A stretch of DNA of 64,000 bases from Streptomyces europaeiscabiei. GTDB taxonomy: Bacteria; Actinomycetota; Actinomycetes; Streptomycetales; Streptomycetaceae. This document shows positions 45,365 to 53,868 of this stretch, piece by piece. The position numbers were made by a program, and so were the translations under genes. Where the stretch lies: the NCBI RefSeq assembly GCF_036346855.1, contig NZ_CP107841.1, forward strand, positions 310,001 through 374,000, read 5' to 3'. The notes beneath the pieces were generated by a model. The model saw only the letters and a list, made by a program, of their open reading frames with translations. It was not told the DNA's origin and did no database searches. Each line of letters opens with the position of its first letter. Position 1 is the stretch's first letter.

Positions 45365-46341
45365 TTGGTGCCTCCTACGGTGCGCAGCTGGCGTTCGACG
45401 GTGCGTTTGAGCAGCTCGGGCTTGAAGCCGTTGTGGCTGAGGGGGTGGGCCCCGTCGGCCGCGTGCTCGGCGGCCTCGGCCCACAGCCGGTCGGAAGGGC
45501 GCTCGCCGATGAGGTGGCGCTCGACGGCGGGCAGCTTCCACGGCACGGTGCCCACCCCGCCGGCGGCGACCTTCGCGTCGCGGATGACTCCGCCACGGAT
45601 GTGCAGGGCCACTGCGGCCGAGGTGAGCGCGAACTCGTAGGACTGCCGGTCGCGCACTTTCAGGTAACCGGACTTCAGTGGGCGTGCGTGAGCCGGGATC
45701 TCCACAGCGGTAATCAACTCACCCTTGCGCAGGGCCTGTTCGCGGTTCGGGGTCAGGCCGGGCCGCAGGAGGAAGTCGGCGAAGGCGACACGGCGCTCGC
45801 CGTCCGGGCCCAACAGGTGCACGGTCGCCTCCAGTGCCGCGAAGGCCACGGCGACGTCGGAGGGATGTGTGGCCACGCAGTGGTCGGAGGTGCCGAGGAT
45901 CGCGTGGCTGCGGTTGTAGCCCTGCAGCGCGGCGCACCCGGAGCCGGGCTCGCGCTTGTTGCAGGCGGCGCTCACGTCACGGAAGTAGGCGCAGCGGGTG
46001 CGCTGCATGATGTTGCCACCGATGGTGGCCATGTTCCGCAGCTGGGCCGAGGCGCTCAGCTCCAGCGCTTCGGAGACGACGGGGTACAGGACACGCACCT
46101 TGGGGTGGGCGGCGGCCTCGGCCATGCGGACCAGGGCGCCGATGCGCAGGCCCCCGCGCGCGGTGACGGTGACTTCGCGCAGTGGCAGGGTGCTGATGTC
46201 GACCAGTGAGCCGGGGCGTTCGACGGTCTCCCGCATCAGGTCGACGAGCGTGGTGCCGCCGGCGATGTAACGCCCGCCGCGCCAACCGGCGCTGAGGGCC
46301 TCACGCACGTCCGCGGCCTTGGTGTAGCTGAAGGGATGCAC
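45361..46341 (-). CDS. Molybdenum hydroxylase FAD subunit (PaoB-like, with extra Fe-S motif)
   Basis: 326 residues. FAD binding is in YIAGGTTLVDLMRETVERP and LRNMATIGGNIMQRTRCAYF. It keeps the Cys-rich insert CNKREPGSGCAAL with a later DHCVATHPSDVAVA, typical of FAD subunits that hold an extra [4Fe-4S] cluster as in the periplasmic PaoABC enzyme. The C-terminal CO-dehydrogenase flavoprotein domain covers about 225-325. It starts 12 bases after the Fe-S subunit gene. Confidence 0.93.
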   Translation of the reverse strand: MHPFSYTKAADVREALSAGWRGGRYIAGGTTLVDLMRETVERPGSLVDISTLPLREVTVTARGGLRIGALVRMAEAAAHPKVRVLYPVVSEALELSASAQLRNMATIGGNIMQRTRCAYFRDVSAACNKREPGSGCAALQGYNRSHAILGTSDHCVATHPSDVAVAFAALEATVHLLGPDGERRVAFADFLLRPGLTPNREQALRKGELITAVEIPAHARPLKSGYLKVRDRQSYEFALTSAAVALHIRGGVIRDAKVAAGGVGTVPWKLPAVERHLIGERPSDRLWAEAAEHAADGAHPLSHNGFKPELLKRTVERQLRTVGGTK

Positions 46342-46353
46342 GGGGATCGATCC

Positions 46354-47001
46354 TCACTTCCGGCCGGCGGCGGCCTGCTCGACCGCGCGCTCGATCTTCA
46401 CGTAGCAGCCGCAGCGGCAGAGGTTGCCACTCATCCACTCCCGGATCTCCTCCGCGGAGCCCGTGTGACCCTCCTGGATGCACCCGACGCCGGACACGAT
46501 CTGGCCCGATGTGCAGAAGCCGCACTGGAAGGCGTCCTGGTCGATGAACGCCTGCTGCAGCGGGTGGAGCCGGTCGCCCTTCGCCAGGCCCTCGATCGTG
46601 ATGACTTCGGCGCCCTCCAGGCGGACCGCCAGCGTCAGACAGGAATTGACCCGGCGTCCGTCGACCAGGACCGTACAGGCGCCGCAGGCGCCGGCGTTGC
46701 AGCCCTTCTTCGAGCCGGTCAGGTCGAGTCGCTCGCGCAGGAGGTCCAGCAGCGAGGTGCGGTTGTCGATCGTGACGGTGCGCCGGACGCCATTGACGGT
46801 CAAGGAGACACGGCTGCCGGGCGACACCTCGGCTGCCACTGTTTCCTCGGCAGCGAGCGCGGGCGACGCCGCGATCAGGCCGCCTGCCACGGCGACTCCT
46901 CCGACAACGGTGGTCGTGGCGATGAAGGTACGCCGGGTGGGTGTTGGCGTGGGGGACTTGCCGGGGAAGGTCTCTGCTTCAGCGGGATGCTCGGTGGACA
47001 T
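46354..47001 (-). CDS. Molybdenum hydroxylase 2Fe-2S subunit with Tat leader (PaoA-like)
   Basis: 215 residues. A Tat leader (TPTRRTFIATTTVVGGVAVA, PALAAEE) runs to about residue 52. The plant-type ferredoxin domain has GCNAGACGACTVLVDGRR, and the second 2Fe-2S domain has FQCGFCTSGQIVSG and SGNLCRCGCYVKIERAV. It passes electrons from the molybdenum site to FAD. A single Tat leader on this subunit exports the whole folded trimer (known for PaoABC). The ATG at 47001 is used; the sequence just upstream resembles that before the gene at 33506-34699. Confidence 0.93.
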   Translation of the reverse strand: MSTEHPAEAETFPGKSPTPTPTRRTFIATTTVVGGVAVAGGLIAASPALAAEETVAAEVSPGSRVSLTVNGVRRTVTIDNRTSLLDLLRERLDLTGSKKGCNAGACGACTVLVDGRRVNSCLTLAVRLEGAEVITIEGLAKGDRLHPLQQAFIDQDAFQCGFCTSGQIVSGVGCIQEGHTGSAEEIREWMSGNLCRCGCYVKIERAVEQAAAGRK

Positions 47002-47850
47002 GTCCACTCTCCCTCGGTGGGGGTGCGGGTGGTTATCAGGGGTGTGTTGGTGGCAGAGCCGTCCGCGAAGGTGTGCCATGCCCGTTGCTCGGGCGGGCTG
47101 CCGTTCTCTCGGGACGGCGGGAGATGAGTGGCGCCGGGTCCGGCACGGCGTTCCAGCAGCCGGACGTCATCAACGGTCGGACGGTGCGCCGCGACCGGGC
47201 CGACCACGTCCGGATCGATGGCCCGGTCGCCACGCCGCCCCGCCGACAGGAACACCAGGAGGAGGCCGCAGTCTGCGGCCGAGGGCACGGCACAGGTGAC
47301 ACCGCCGACCGAGGAGTCACCGGTGATCAGCGCCAGGGTTCTGGACACAGGCCAAGCATTAACCTCCTGATCCACATCAAACAAGCGTGAGTGCATCAAC
47401 CACCTTTATATCTCCACGCGCGGATGACTTGGCCGAGCATGTCCGGGACGGGAGTAGCTCAGGCCAGGACACGGGGCGGCGCCTCCCGCGCGTGGCCCTT
47501 GACGGGCCCATGAGCGCCGGCGACTCGCCCCGGGACGGACACGTCGACACCGTCAGGGCCCGGGTTGGACCACAGGTCTTCTTCAGACCGGCCCACATCA
47601 GGAGTGGGGAGGCGGTGGCCGTACGGAACGACTTCATCGGGCGGGAATCGACAGTGATGAGGGCGCACAGGACGAGGCACAGCCCGGTGAGCGCCGCCAG
47701 GGCCCATTCGAGAGCGGTGAGGATCTGCATGCCGTCGACGATCCCGTCGGACGCACGCTCCCGCCCTCAGCCGCCGGGCCGGTCCGAGGCGGCCGACATC
47801 GGCCTGCGGGCCGACCCACTGCCCGGCCGTACCTCCGTACTCTTTGCGGC
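47002..47850. other. 850-base upstream region of the molybdo-enzyme operon
   Basis: No supported gene. A minus-strand frame at 47377-47730 begins with a membrane-like helix (MQILTALEWALAALTGLCLV) but lacks a ribosome site and ends in low-quality sequence; it may be a small membrane protein or chance. Near 47360-47400 an AT-rich stretch could hold the operon promoter. Confidence 0.4.
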
Positions 47851-49038
47851 GTGGAACCTGACACTCCGCTCTCCCCAGCCGTCCGGCGCGCCATCACAGT
47901 GCCCCTCTGCGGAGGCCTGGCCCTGGTGTGGCTGTTCGACCTGGTGACCTTTTACGACCCGCAGGACCGCTGGTCGAGCTGGCTGCCCCTGGTTTCCGGC
48001 CCCCTCGCCGCCGCCGCGCTGCTCTGTCCCGCGCGCCGGCCGGGTCCCGAATGGCGTGCCGGCGCCGCCGCGCTGGGCTCCTTGGCCCTGACCGTGGGCC
48101 TGTGCGTGTATACCCCGATCTACAGCGGCACGTGGGGCCTGCTCGAAACCGTCGCCCTGCTCGTGCTGCTCGCCCGGACCGCGCGGCGGGTGGAGCACCC
48201 GGCCACCGCCGTGACACTGTCGGCGGCGCTGGCTGTCGCGGTGATCGCCCTACCGCTGCGCTGGGGCGCGGAGCACGAGTTCTTCGGATACTCGTTCTTG
48301 CTGACCTTCGCCGTCGGCGCCGCCGTGGGCCTCGGTTGCTATCTGCGCCTGCTGGACGCCCGCCGGGCCCGGGCCGTGGCCTCCGTACGCCAGAGCGAGC
48401 GCATGGAACTCGCCCGGGACCTGCACGACTTCGTCGCCCACCACGTCACCGGCATCATCGTGCACGCCAACGCCGCGCTGGTGATCCAGGAGACCTCGCC
48501 GGAGCAGATCAAGCCCCTGCTGGAGGGCATCTCCCGAGCCGGAGGGGAGACCCTGGACTCCATGCGCCGCCTGGTACGGGTGCTGCGCGAGGACGACCAC
48601 CGCTCCGCCCGCCCGGGTGACCTGCCGACCGAGCTGGACCGCCTGGTCTCCGCGTTCGCCGAGAACGGAACCGACGCGACGCTGAACGTCGCGCCCGAGG
48701 TGCGCGGGATCCGGCTGGCTCCCGAGGTCGAGACATCCGTCCACCGCGTGGTGCAGGAGGCACTGACGAACGTGCGCCGCCACGCCCATGGTGCGGACGT
48801 CGTCGTCCGCCTAGAACTGGACCCCCGAGGTCACCTCCGGGTCGAGGCGCGCAACACGGCCCCGCAGACGCGCGCCACCGGGCCGATCGGCGGGCGGGGC
48901 GGCTTCGGCCTGGTGGGCCTGCGGGAACGCGTCGAGGCAGTGGAGGGATCGCTGACCAGCGGACTGACAGCGGACGGCGGCTGGTGCGTGAGCGCCGACT
49001 TCCCCGTCCTGGCCGCTGTGCAAGGATCATCGGCATGA
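47851..49038 (+). CDS. Sensor histidine kinase, NarL/DesK type (HisKA_3)
   Basis: 395 residues. Five to six membrane helices occupy about 15-165. HisKA_3 has MELARDLHDFVAHHVTGIIV, a linker with LDSMRRLVRVLREDDH, then ATPase motifs VVQEALTNVRRHAHG and GGFGLVGLRERVEAVEGSL. It starts with GTG. A damaged duplicate lies at 20071-20815. The stop overlaps the regulator gene start (ATGA), making a two-component operon. Confidence 0.93.
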   Translation: MEPDTPLSPAVRRAITVPLCGGLALVWLFDLVTFYDPQDRWSSWLPLVSGPLAAAALLCPARRPGPEWRAGAAALGSLALTVGLCVYTPIYSGTWGLLETVALLVLLARTARRVEHPATAVTLSAALAVAVIALPLRWGAEHEFFGYSFLLTFAVGAAVGLGCYLRLLDARRARAVASVRQSERMELARDLHDFVAHHVTGIIVHANAALVIQETSPEQIKPLLEGISRAGGETLDSMRRLVRVLREDDHRSARPGDLPTELDRLVSAFAENGTDATLNVAPEVRGIRLAPEVETSVHRVVQEALTNVRRHAHGADVVVRLELDPRGHLRVEARNTAPQTRATGPIGGRGGFGLVGLRERVEAVEGSLTSGLTADGGWCVSADFPVLAAVQGSSA

Positions 49039-49727
49039 GCGGCGACAGCGATCGCAACGGGCCACGGACGCGCGTACTGATCGCGGACGACCAGGAGATG
49101 GTCCGCACCGGCTTCCGGCTGATTCTCGGCACCCAGCCCGACCTCGAAGTGATCGGCGAGGCCGCCGACGGCGCCGAGTGCGTCGAACTCGCCCGAAGGA
49201 CGCGCCCCGACGTGTGTCTCGTCGACATCCGTATGCCCAGGCTGGACGGTCTGGAGGTCACCCGGGCCCTGGCCGGGCCAGGTGTCGTCGACCCGATCCG
49301 CGTGGTCGTGGTGACCACCTTCGACCAGGACGACTACGCCTACACCGCCCTGCGCAACGGTGCCTGCGGCTTCCTTCTCAAGGACGCCGGCTCCACCCTG
49401 CTGATCGAGGCCGTGCGCTCCGCCGCCCGCGGGGACGCCCTGGTCTCCCCCGCCGTCACCGTCCGGCTGCTCAAGCACCTCGCCGGACAGCAGCCGCCGG
49501 AAGCGGTCCCGCATCCGCTCTCCGAGCGGGAACTCGACGTCGTACGCCTGGTGGCGGTGGGCCGCACCAACCACGAGGTCTGCGGCGAGCTGTTCGTGTC
49601 CCTGGGCACGGTCAAGACCCACCTGGCCAACATCAAGGACAAACTCGGCGTGCGCAACCGCGTAGAGATCGCCGCCTGGGCCTGGGGCAGCGGGCTCGTA
49701 CGCGACCGCCAGACACCGCCCGCCTGA
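49035..49727 (+). CDS. LuxR/NarL-type response regulator
   Basis: 230 residues. The receiver has LIADDQEMVRTGFRLILGTQ, the Asp in VCLVDIRMPRLDG and Lys in FLLKDAGS. The LuxR HTH (about 160-222) reads LSERELDVVRLVAVGRTNHE and SLGTVKTHLANIKDKLG. The partner is the kinase at 47851-49038. A strong hairpin follows. Confidence 0.93.
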   Translation: MSGDSDRNGPRTRVLIADDQEMVRTGFRLILGTQPDLEVIGEAADGAECVELARRTRPDVCLVDIRMPRLDGLEVTRALAGPGVVDPIRVVVVTTFDQDDYAYTALRNGACGFLLKDAGSTLLIEAVRSAARGDALVSPAVTVRLLKHLAGQQPPEAVPHPLSERELDVVRLVAVGRTNHEVCGELFVSLGTVKTHLANIKDKLGVRNRVEIAAWAWGSGLVRDRQTPPA

Positions 49728-49731
49728 CCTG

Positions 49732-49770
49732 TGCGGCCGTGGGTCGGCCCACAGGCCGACCCCGGCCGCA
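49732..49770 (+). terminator. Hairpin terminator after the response regulator
   Basis: TGCGGCC ... GGGTCGG pairs with CCGACCC ... GGCCGCA around a short loop, with an unpaired base or two mid-stem, 4 bases after the stop. Confidence 0.75.
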
Positions 49771-49865
49771 CGCTCTCGGCCGGCGGGCCGAAGCTCGGCC
49801 ACCGTCCGGTGGGCCACTCTCCCGGTGACAGCATCACCGCAGCGAACACATCGCAGGAGAGAAAC

Positions 49866-50213
49866 ATGAAATACCTCGGCGCTTCCGTCGCGACCGCCAC
49901 CGCCCTGACCATGGGCGGGCTCGTGTTCGTGGCCGTACCCCGGCTGCTGAGCACGGAATCGACCAGCACAGTCACGTCCACCGGGACCGTGAGCCGTGGG
50001 GAGGTCGAGAAGCAGGTCCGCGAGAACTACTCCCTGCCGCTCCAGAGGAATCCGAAAACCGTGAGGTGCGCCGGAGGCCTCAGGGCGCGGCACCTCGACT
50101 CGGTCGAGTGCACTGTGACTTCCGAGAACGGGAAGCGACAGCAGATCATGGTGTCCGTGACCAAGGCCAAGGGGAACACGGTCTCGTACGACTATGTGGC
50201 GCTGGAGCGTTAG
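49866..50213 (+). CDS. DUF4333-like small exported or anchored protein
   Basis: 115 residues. One N-terminal hydrophobic segment (about 5-28) is followed by a Thr/Ser linker and a domain with two conserved cysteines: VRCAGGLRARHLDSVECTVT, then QQIMVSVTKAKGN, the DUF4333 pattern. It is probably anchored outside the membrane. CAGGAGAG precedes the ATG. It follows the two-component pair after a terminator, so it may be a target rather than an operon member. Function unknown. Confidence 0.7.
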   Translation: MKYLGASVATATALTMGGLVFVAVPRLLSTESTSTVTSTGTVSRGEVEKQVRENYSLPLQRNPKTVRCAGGLRARHLDSVECTVTSENGKRQQIMVSVTKAKGNTVSYDYVALER

Positions 50214-50379
50214 GAGTGGTGCCTGTCTGGCCTCGCCCGGGACGCGGACACAGCGCGCTCGGTTCTTCCGGACGCAGCCCGGGACCGCGCCCGGAAGAAC
50301 CGCCACTACGACGGCACGACGCAACGGGGACAACCGCGGGAGAAGGCGCACCAAGGCCTCTCTGCGAAGCCCACCAAGA

Positions 50380-50865
50380 TCACGCCACTCCGGAGTCCGC
50401 ACCACGCGGATCCAACGGCGGCAAGGCATCAGGATTGAGCTCGGCAAGCACGCGGAGCAGCAAGGAATGAATTGCCGCCCGCTCGGCGGGGGCGAGGACC
50501 GCGAGCGCCTCCGTGTCCAGTCGCTCCACCAGTTCCCGCGCCCGAGCGGCGAGCTTCGCGCCGCTGTCGGTGATGGTCAGCTGCACGGTTCTGCGGTTCG
50601 ACGGATGCTCGCGGCGCACCAGAAGGCCGCGGTCGACCAGCGCGTTGACGGCGGCACCCATGGACTGGGGAGTGAAGCCGGTCCGACGCGCGATCTCCGC
50701 GGCGGAGATGCCCGGCGTCCAGACGACGTGCTGCAGAGCGTTGTGCTGGGCAGCCGTGAGGTCGAGCGAACGCAGAGCTCTCTCAAGACGCGTTCCCATG
50801 ACGTGCACCACCTGCCACGCCAGGTAGCCCATGCGCGTGGACGGATCTGCGTGCGTGCGGCTCAT
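50380..50865 (-). CDS. MarR-family regulator of the divergent membrane protein
   Basis: 161 residues. GYLAWQVVHVMGTRLERALR, LDLTAAQHNALQHVVWTPGI, SAAEIARRTGFTPQSMGAAV and REHPSNRRTVQLTITD form the MarR winged helix. Start at the second Met (50865), with GGAG before it. Its gene faces the YhgE-type gene across 82 bases that hold a 14-base inverted repeat. It is a paralogue of the regulator at 52145-52603. Confidence 0.92.
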   Translation of the reverse strand: MSRTHADPSTRMGYLAWQVVHVMGTRLERALRSLDLTAAQHNALQHVVWTPGISAAEIARRTGFTPQSMGAAVNALVDRGLLVRREHPSNRRTVQLTITDSGAKLAARARELVERLDTEALAVLAPAERAAIHSLLLRVLAELNPDALPPLDPRGADSGVA

Positions 50866-50880
50866 GAGCGGCTCCAACAG

Positions 50881-50923
50881 TAAGGCACCTTATATTTCTA
50901 TGATACAACTATAAGGTGCCTTA
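50881..50923. promoter_or_regulatory. Paired TAAGGYRCCTTA MarR operators
   Basis: TAAGGCACCTTATA (50881-50894) and TATAAGGTGCCTTA (50910-50923) are exact inverted copies separated by 15 bases, and each contains a TAAGG-N2-CCTTA palindrome. The gap is AT-rich and lies between divergent start codons. Confidence 0.85.
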
Positions 50924-50947
50924 CAATCAGAATGAGAGCCCTCTCCC

Positions 50948-52000
50948 ATGCCCACAACACCCACCGCTTCCGTCGAACCGCGCCACGCGCCCCATCACCA
51001 TGCGTTGGACACCGCTCCAGCGCCGCGAGGGGCCACTGGAATGAAGGGGGTTCTGCTCCCGGTCGGGATCGTGCTGATCATCGGCTCGATCTTCGTCAGC
51101 GTGTTCCTGGCCGCCTTTCACGCCCCCCAGCCGCACGACCTTCCGGTCGCCGTCGTCGGGACGACCCAACGGCTCGAACAGGTCACCGGAGGACTGGAAC
51201 TCGGACTGCCCGGTGGATTCGAGGTGAAGCGCTACCCCGACGAGACCGCGGCCCGCCACGCACTGCAGGACCGAAAGGTGTACGCCGCCTACGTCACCGA
51301 CTCCGGAAGCTCCGCCGAATTGCTCTATGCCGGGGCCAACGGTCCCTCGGTGACCTCGACGGTCACCGGCGCCTTCTCCGGTGTCGCCAAGGCAAACGGT
51401 GAGCGGATGAGCGTGCAGGACGTCGTGCCGGCTTCGGTGGGCGACACCCGCGGTATGTCGGTGTTCTACGCCGGGTTCGGCGTCGTACTGGCCGGGTTCC
51501 TGTTCGGCATGATGACCTACCAGATGGCTCCCCGACTGGAATACCGGTGGAGGCTGGTCAGCCTGGCCTCCTTCAGCGTCCTCGGCGGCATTCTGGTGGC
51601 CGTGATAGCCGGAAGCCTGGGTTTCTCGGCGCTGCCGGGACCCTTCCTGGGCATAGCGGGGGTCATCGCGCTGATGGCCGCAGCCGTCGGAAGCGCGACC
51701 ATGGCGTTCATGCGCGTCTTCGGCAGGGCCGGGATGTCGCTGGCCGCCGTGGTCCTGTTCACCTTCGGCAACAGCACGAGCGGCGGCACTCTGCCCACCG
51801 CCTACCTGCCGGACTGGCTCCACCCGTTCTCGGAGATCCTCCCGGTGGGAGTCGGCGTACGAGCCGTCCAGGGCTTGTCCCACTTCAACAATGACGGTCT
51901 CACCGTTGGTGTCGTCGTCCTTGTGGCGTGGATCCTGGTTGCCGCCGCGACGCTCTTCTGGCGGGATGTCCGCGGGTCACGCGGCGCAGCCGTCGGCTGA
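50948..52000 (+). CDS. YhgE/Pip-like (DUF3533-type) membrane protein
   Basis: 350 residues. One N-terminal helix (about 33-55, MKGVLLPVGIVLIIGSIFVS) is followed by an external domain of ~110 residues with AVVGTTQRLEQVTGGLEL, then five to six helices from about 175, ending WILVAAATLFW. This is the layout of YhgE/Pip and ABC-2-like permeases without an ATPase. Such proteins relate to export or cell-envelope stress; the role here is unknown. Its promoter carries the MarR operator pair. Confidence 0.82.
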   Translation: MPTTPTASVEPRHAPHHHALDTAPAPRGATGMKGVLLPVGIVLIIGSIFVSVFLAAFHAPQPHDLPVAVVGTTQRLEQVTGGLELGLPGGFEVKRYPDETAARHALQDRKVYAAYVTDSGSSAELLYAGANGPSVTSTVTGAFSGVAKANGERMSVQDVVPASVGDTRGMSVFYAGFGVVLAGFLFGMMTYQMAPRLEYRWRLVSLASFSVLGGILVAVIAGSLGFSALPGPFLGIAGVIALMAAAVGSATMAFMRVFGRAGMSLAAVVLFTFGNSTSGGTLPTAYLPDWLHPFSEILPVGVGVRAVQGLSHFNNDGLTVGVVVLVAWILVAAATLFWRDVRGSRGAAVG

Positions 52001-52144
52001 CCGGCCCCCGGTCGAGGGCCGGTCGCCCGCGCCGCCTTCAGGCCGGAAGGCGGTCCAGGCCCACGGTTCATGACACAACGGCGCAGCTCCGCCGACCGGT
52101 GACACGCTCGCAAGCGGCACGCCGCACTCTCGTAGACTGCGGCC

Positions 52145-52603
52145 GTGACCGACGCGGCGTTCCCCACCACCACCGGGTATCTGGCCTGGCAGTTCTCGCA
52201 GCTCATCGCCGGACGACTGGAACGGACGCTGCGCGCGGAGGACCTCACGTTGGCGCAGCACAACGCTCTGCAGCAAGTCCTCTGGACGCCAGGGGTGTCC
52301 GCCGCGGAGATCGCGCGCCGCTCCAGCATCACGGCCCAGTCCATGGGGGCAGCGGTGAGCGGGCTCGTCGAGCGAGGACTGCTGCGACGTGAGCCGCATC
52401 CGACCAGCCGCCGCAGCATGCGCCTGTTCGCGACCGCCGAAGGACACGCGACGGCCGCTCGTGCCGCGTCGATCGCCCGCCGCGTCGAAGGGGAGACGAC
52501 CTCGCCGCTCTCTCCGGACGACAAGGACACCATTCACCGTCTGCTCTACCGTTTGGTCGAGGAACTGAATCCCGACGCCCTCGCCAGTCGATCGTCGAAC
52601 TAG
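52145..52603 (+). CDS. MarR-family regulator
   Basis: 152 residues: TGYLAWQFSQLIAGRLERTL, LTLAQHNALQQVLWTPGVSA, AEIARRSSITAQSMGAAVSG, then HPTSRRSMRLFATAEGHATA. The core parallels the regulator at 50380-50865 closely, so the two flank the membrane-protein gene as paralogues. No palindrome like TAAGGYRCCTTA is visible in front of it. It starts at GTG. Confidence 0.9.
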   Translation: MTDAAFPTTTGYLAWQFSQLIAGRLERTLRAEDLTLAQHNALQQVLWTPGVSAAEIARRSSITAQSMGAAVSGLVERGLLRREPHPTSRRSMRLFATAEGHATAARAASIARRVEGETTSPLSPDDKDTIHRLLYRLVEELNPDALASRSSN

Positions 52604-52782
52604 CCCTGGCTGTCCGGCGGATGCCCTGCGGACGGAGATTCACAGCGGCGGCTCCCGGGCGGCTCGACCACGACATCCAGGTCGCGCGATGCTGTGGCAA
52701 CACCCACCGCCGCCCTGAGCACGGCACAAACCCGGACCGAGGGATGGCCGTCGGCGCATCGCGAGTGAAAGGACGAAACGCC

Positions 52783-53413
52783 ATGAGCCGTGCCGAGACC
52801 CGTCCGCCGGCGTACGAACCCACTCGGGGCCGTCCCCGCAGCGAGGCCGTGCAACAGGCCATTCTGGACGGGGTGATGAGGCTCCTGGAGAACGGCGTTG
52901 CGCTGGCCGATGTCTCCGTCGACCGCATCGCTCGCTCTGCCGGGCGTCGGCAAGGCGGCCATCTACCGCCGCTGGAGCGGCAAGGAGGATCTCTTCGTCG
53001 ACGTCATGCGCGCCGCCGAGCCGGCCGAGCGCACACTCCCCGGTACGTCGATGCGGGACGACCTGGTCGTACTGCTGGAGTCGCTGCGCCAACGCAGCCT
53101 GCTCAGCCGCTCGTCGGCGATCCTGCTCAACGCGCACGCCCAGATGAGGAGCAGCCCGAAAATCTGGGCCGCCTATCACTCCGGTGTGATCACTCCCCGA
53201 CGCGACCTCGGACTGCAGGTCCTGCGCCAGGGCCGGCTGAACAGGGAACTCCGTACGGACGTCGACCTGGAACTGGCCATCGACCTGTTCGTCGGCCCCC
53301 TGCTCATCCGCTCGTTCGCTCGCCGCGACCCCGATCTCCCGGATGGGCTGCCCGAACAGATCGTCGACACCGTCCTCAACGGCCTACGGCCCGTCAGCTC
53401 CCCGAGCCCTTGA
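52783..53413 (+). pseudogene. TetR-family regulator with a one-base frameshift in the HTH
   Basis: MSRAETRPPAYEPTRGRPRS, AVQQAILDGVMRLLENG and VSVDRIARSAG are in one frame. An extra base at about 52941 moves the rest, VGKAAIYRRWSGKEDLFVDV to the stop at 53413, into the next. The break falls exactly in the recognition helix. Joined, it would be about 209 residues and complete, so an indel error is a real alternative. Confidence 0.8.
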
Positions 53414-53543
53414 CCAGAACAGCCTTGAGAGAAGGGCCCCAGGTCGCCGCGCGCGAAGTCGCAGAGCCGGGCAGCGGGGTGCGGCCGCGCGCCGAAGCCG
53501 CGCTCGCCTGCCGGGCCTGACCAGAGCCGGCAGGAGTGCGCTG

Positions 53544-53690
53544 TCAGCGGCAGCAGCTTGTGTCGACGCCGAAGTTGTAGGACCCCGAGCCGATCTCGGA
53601 CACGGCGTCTCCGTTCTCCATACGGAGGAACCGGACGCCCTTGGCGTTGCGGGCCGGCAGGCCGCCCTCGGTGACCGTCCCTGACGAGCC
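53544..53690 (-). pseudogene. C-terminal scrap resembling a rhamnosidase
   Basis: The minus strand reads TVTEGGLPARNAKGVRFLRM, ENGDAVSEIGSGSYNF. The EGG, then (V/I)GSGSYNF pattern is that of the closing beta-domain of GH78 rhamnosidases. Only about 45 residues remain. The rest of 53414-53868 holds no gene I can support. Confidence 0.4.
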
Positions 53691-53868
53691 ATGCACGGAC
53701 CCGGAATGGAGCCCGCAGCGCGGCCTCCAGCACGTACGTACCACAAAGCCCTGCCGCCCCGATCACCGGCACTTCTGGCTGTGTACGGCTTCTGATTCGG
53801 ACGCTATCCCGGTCTCCTCTCGCTGCTCCGAGGTGACTCCGCGCAGGCGTACGCGCTCGTGCGTCGGG

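Noticed and set aside
43883..45640. A 585-codon plus-strand frame across the molybdo-enzyme large subunit
   Set aside because: Shadow of the conserved minus-strand gene; no recognisable motif.
47377..47730. A 118-residue minus-strand membrane protein
   Set aside because: One plausible helix but no ribosome site and a low-quality C-terminal half; kept only as a comment in the gap entry.
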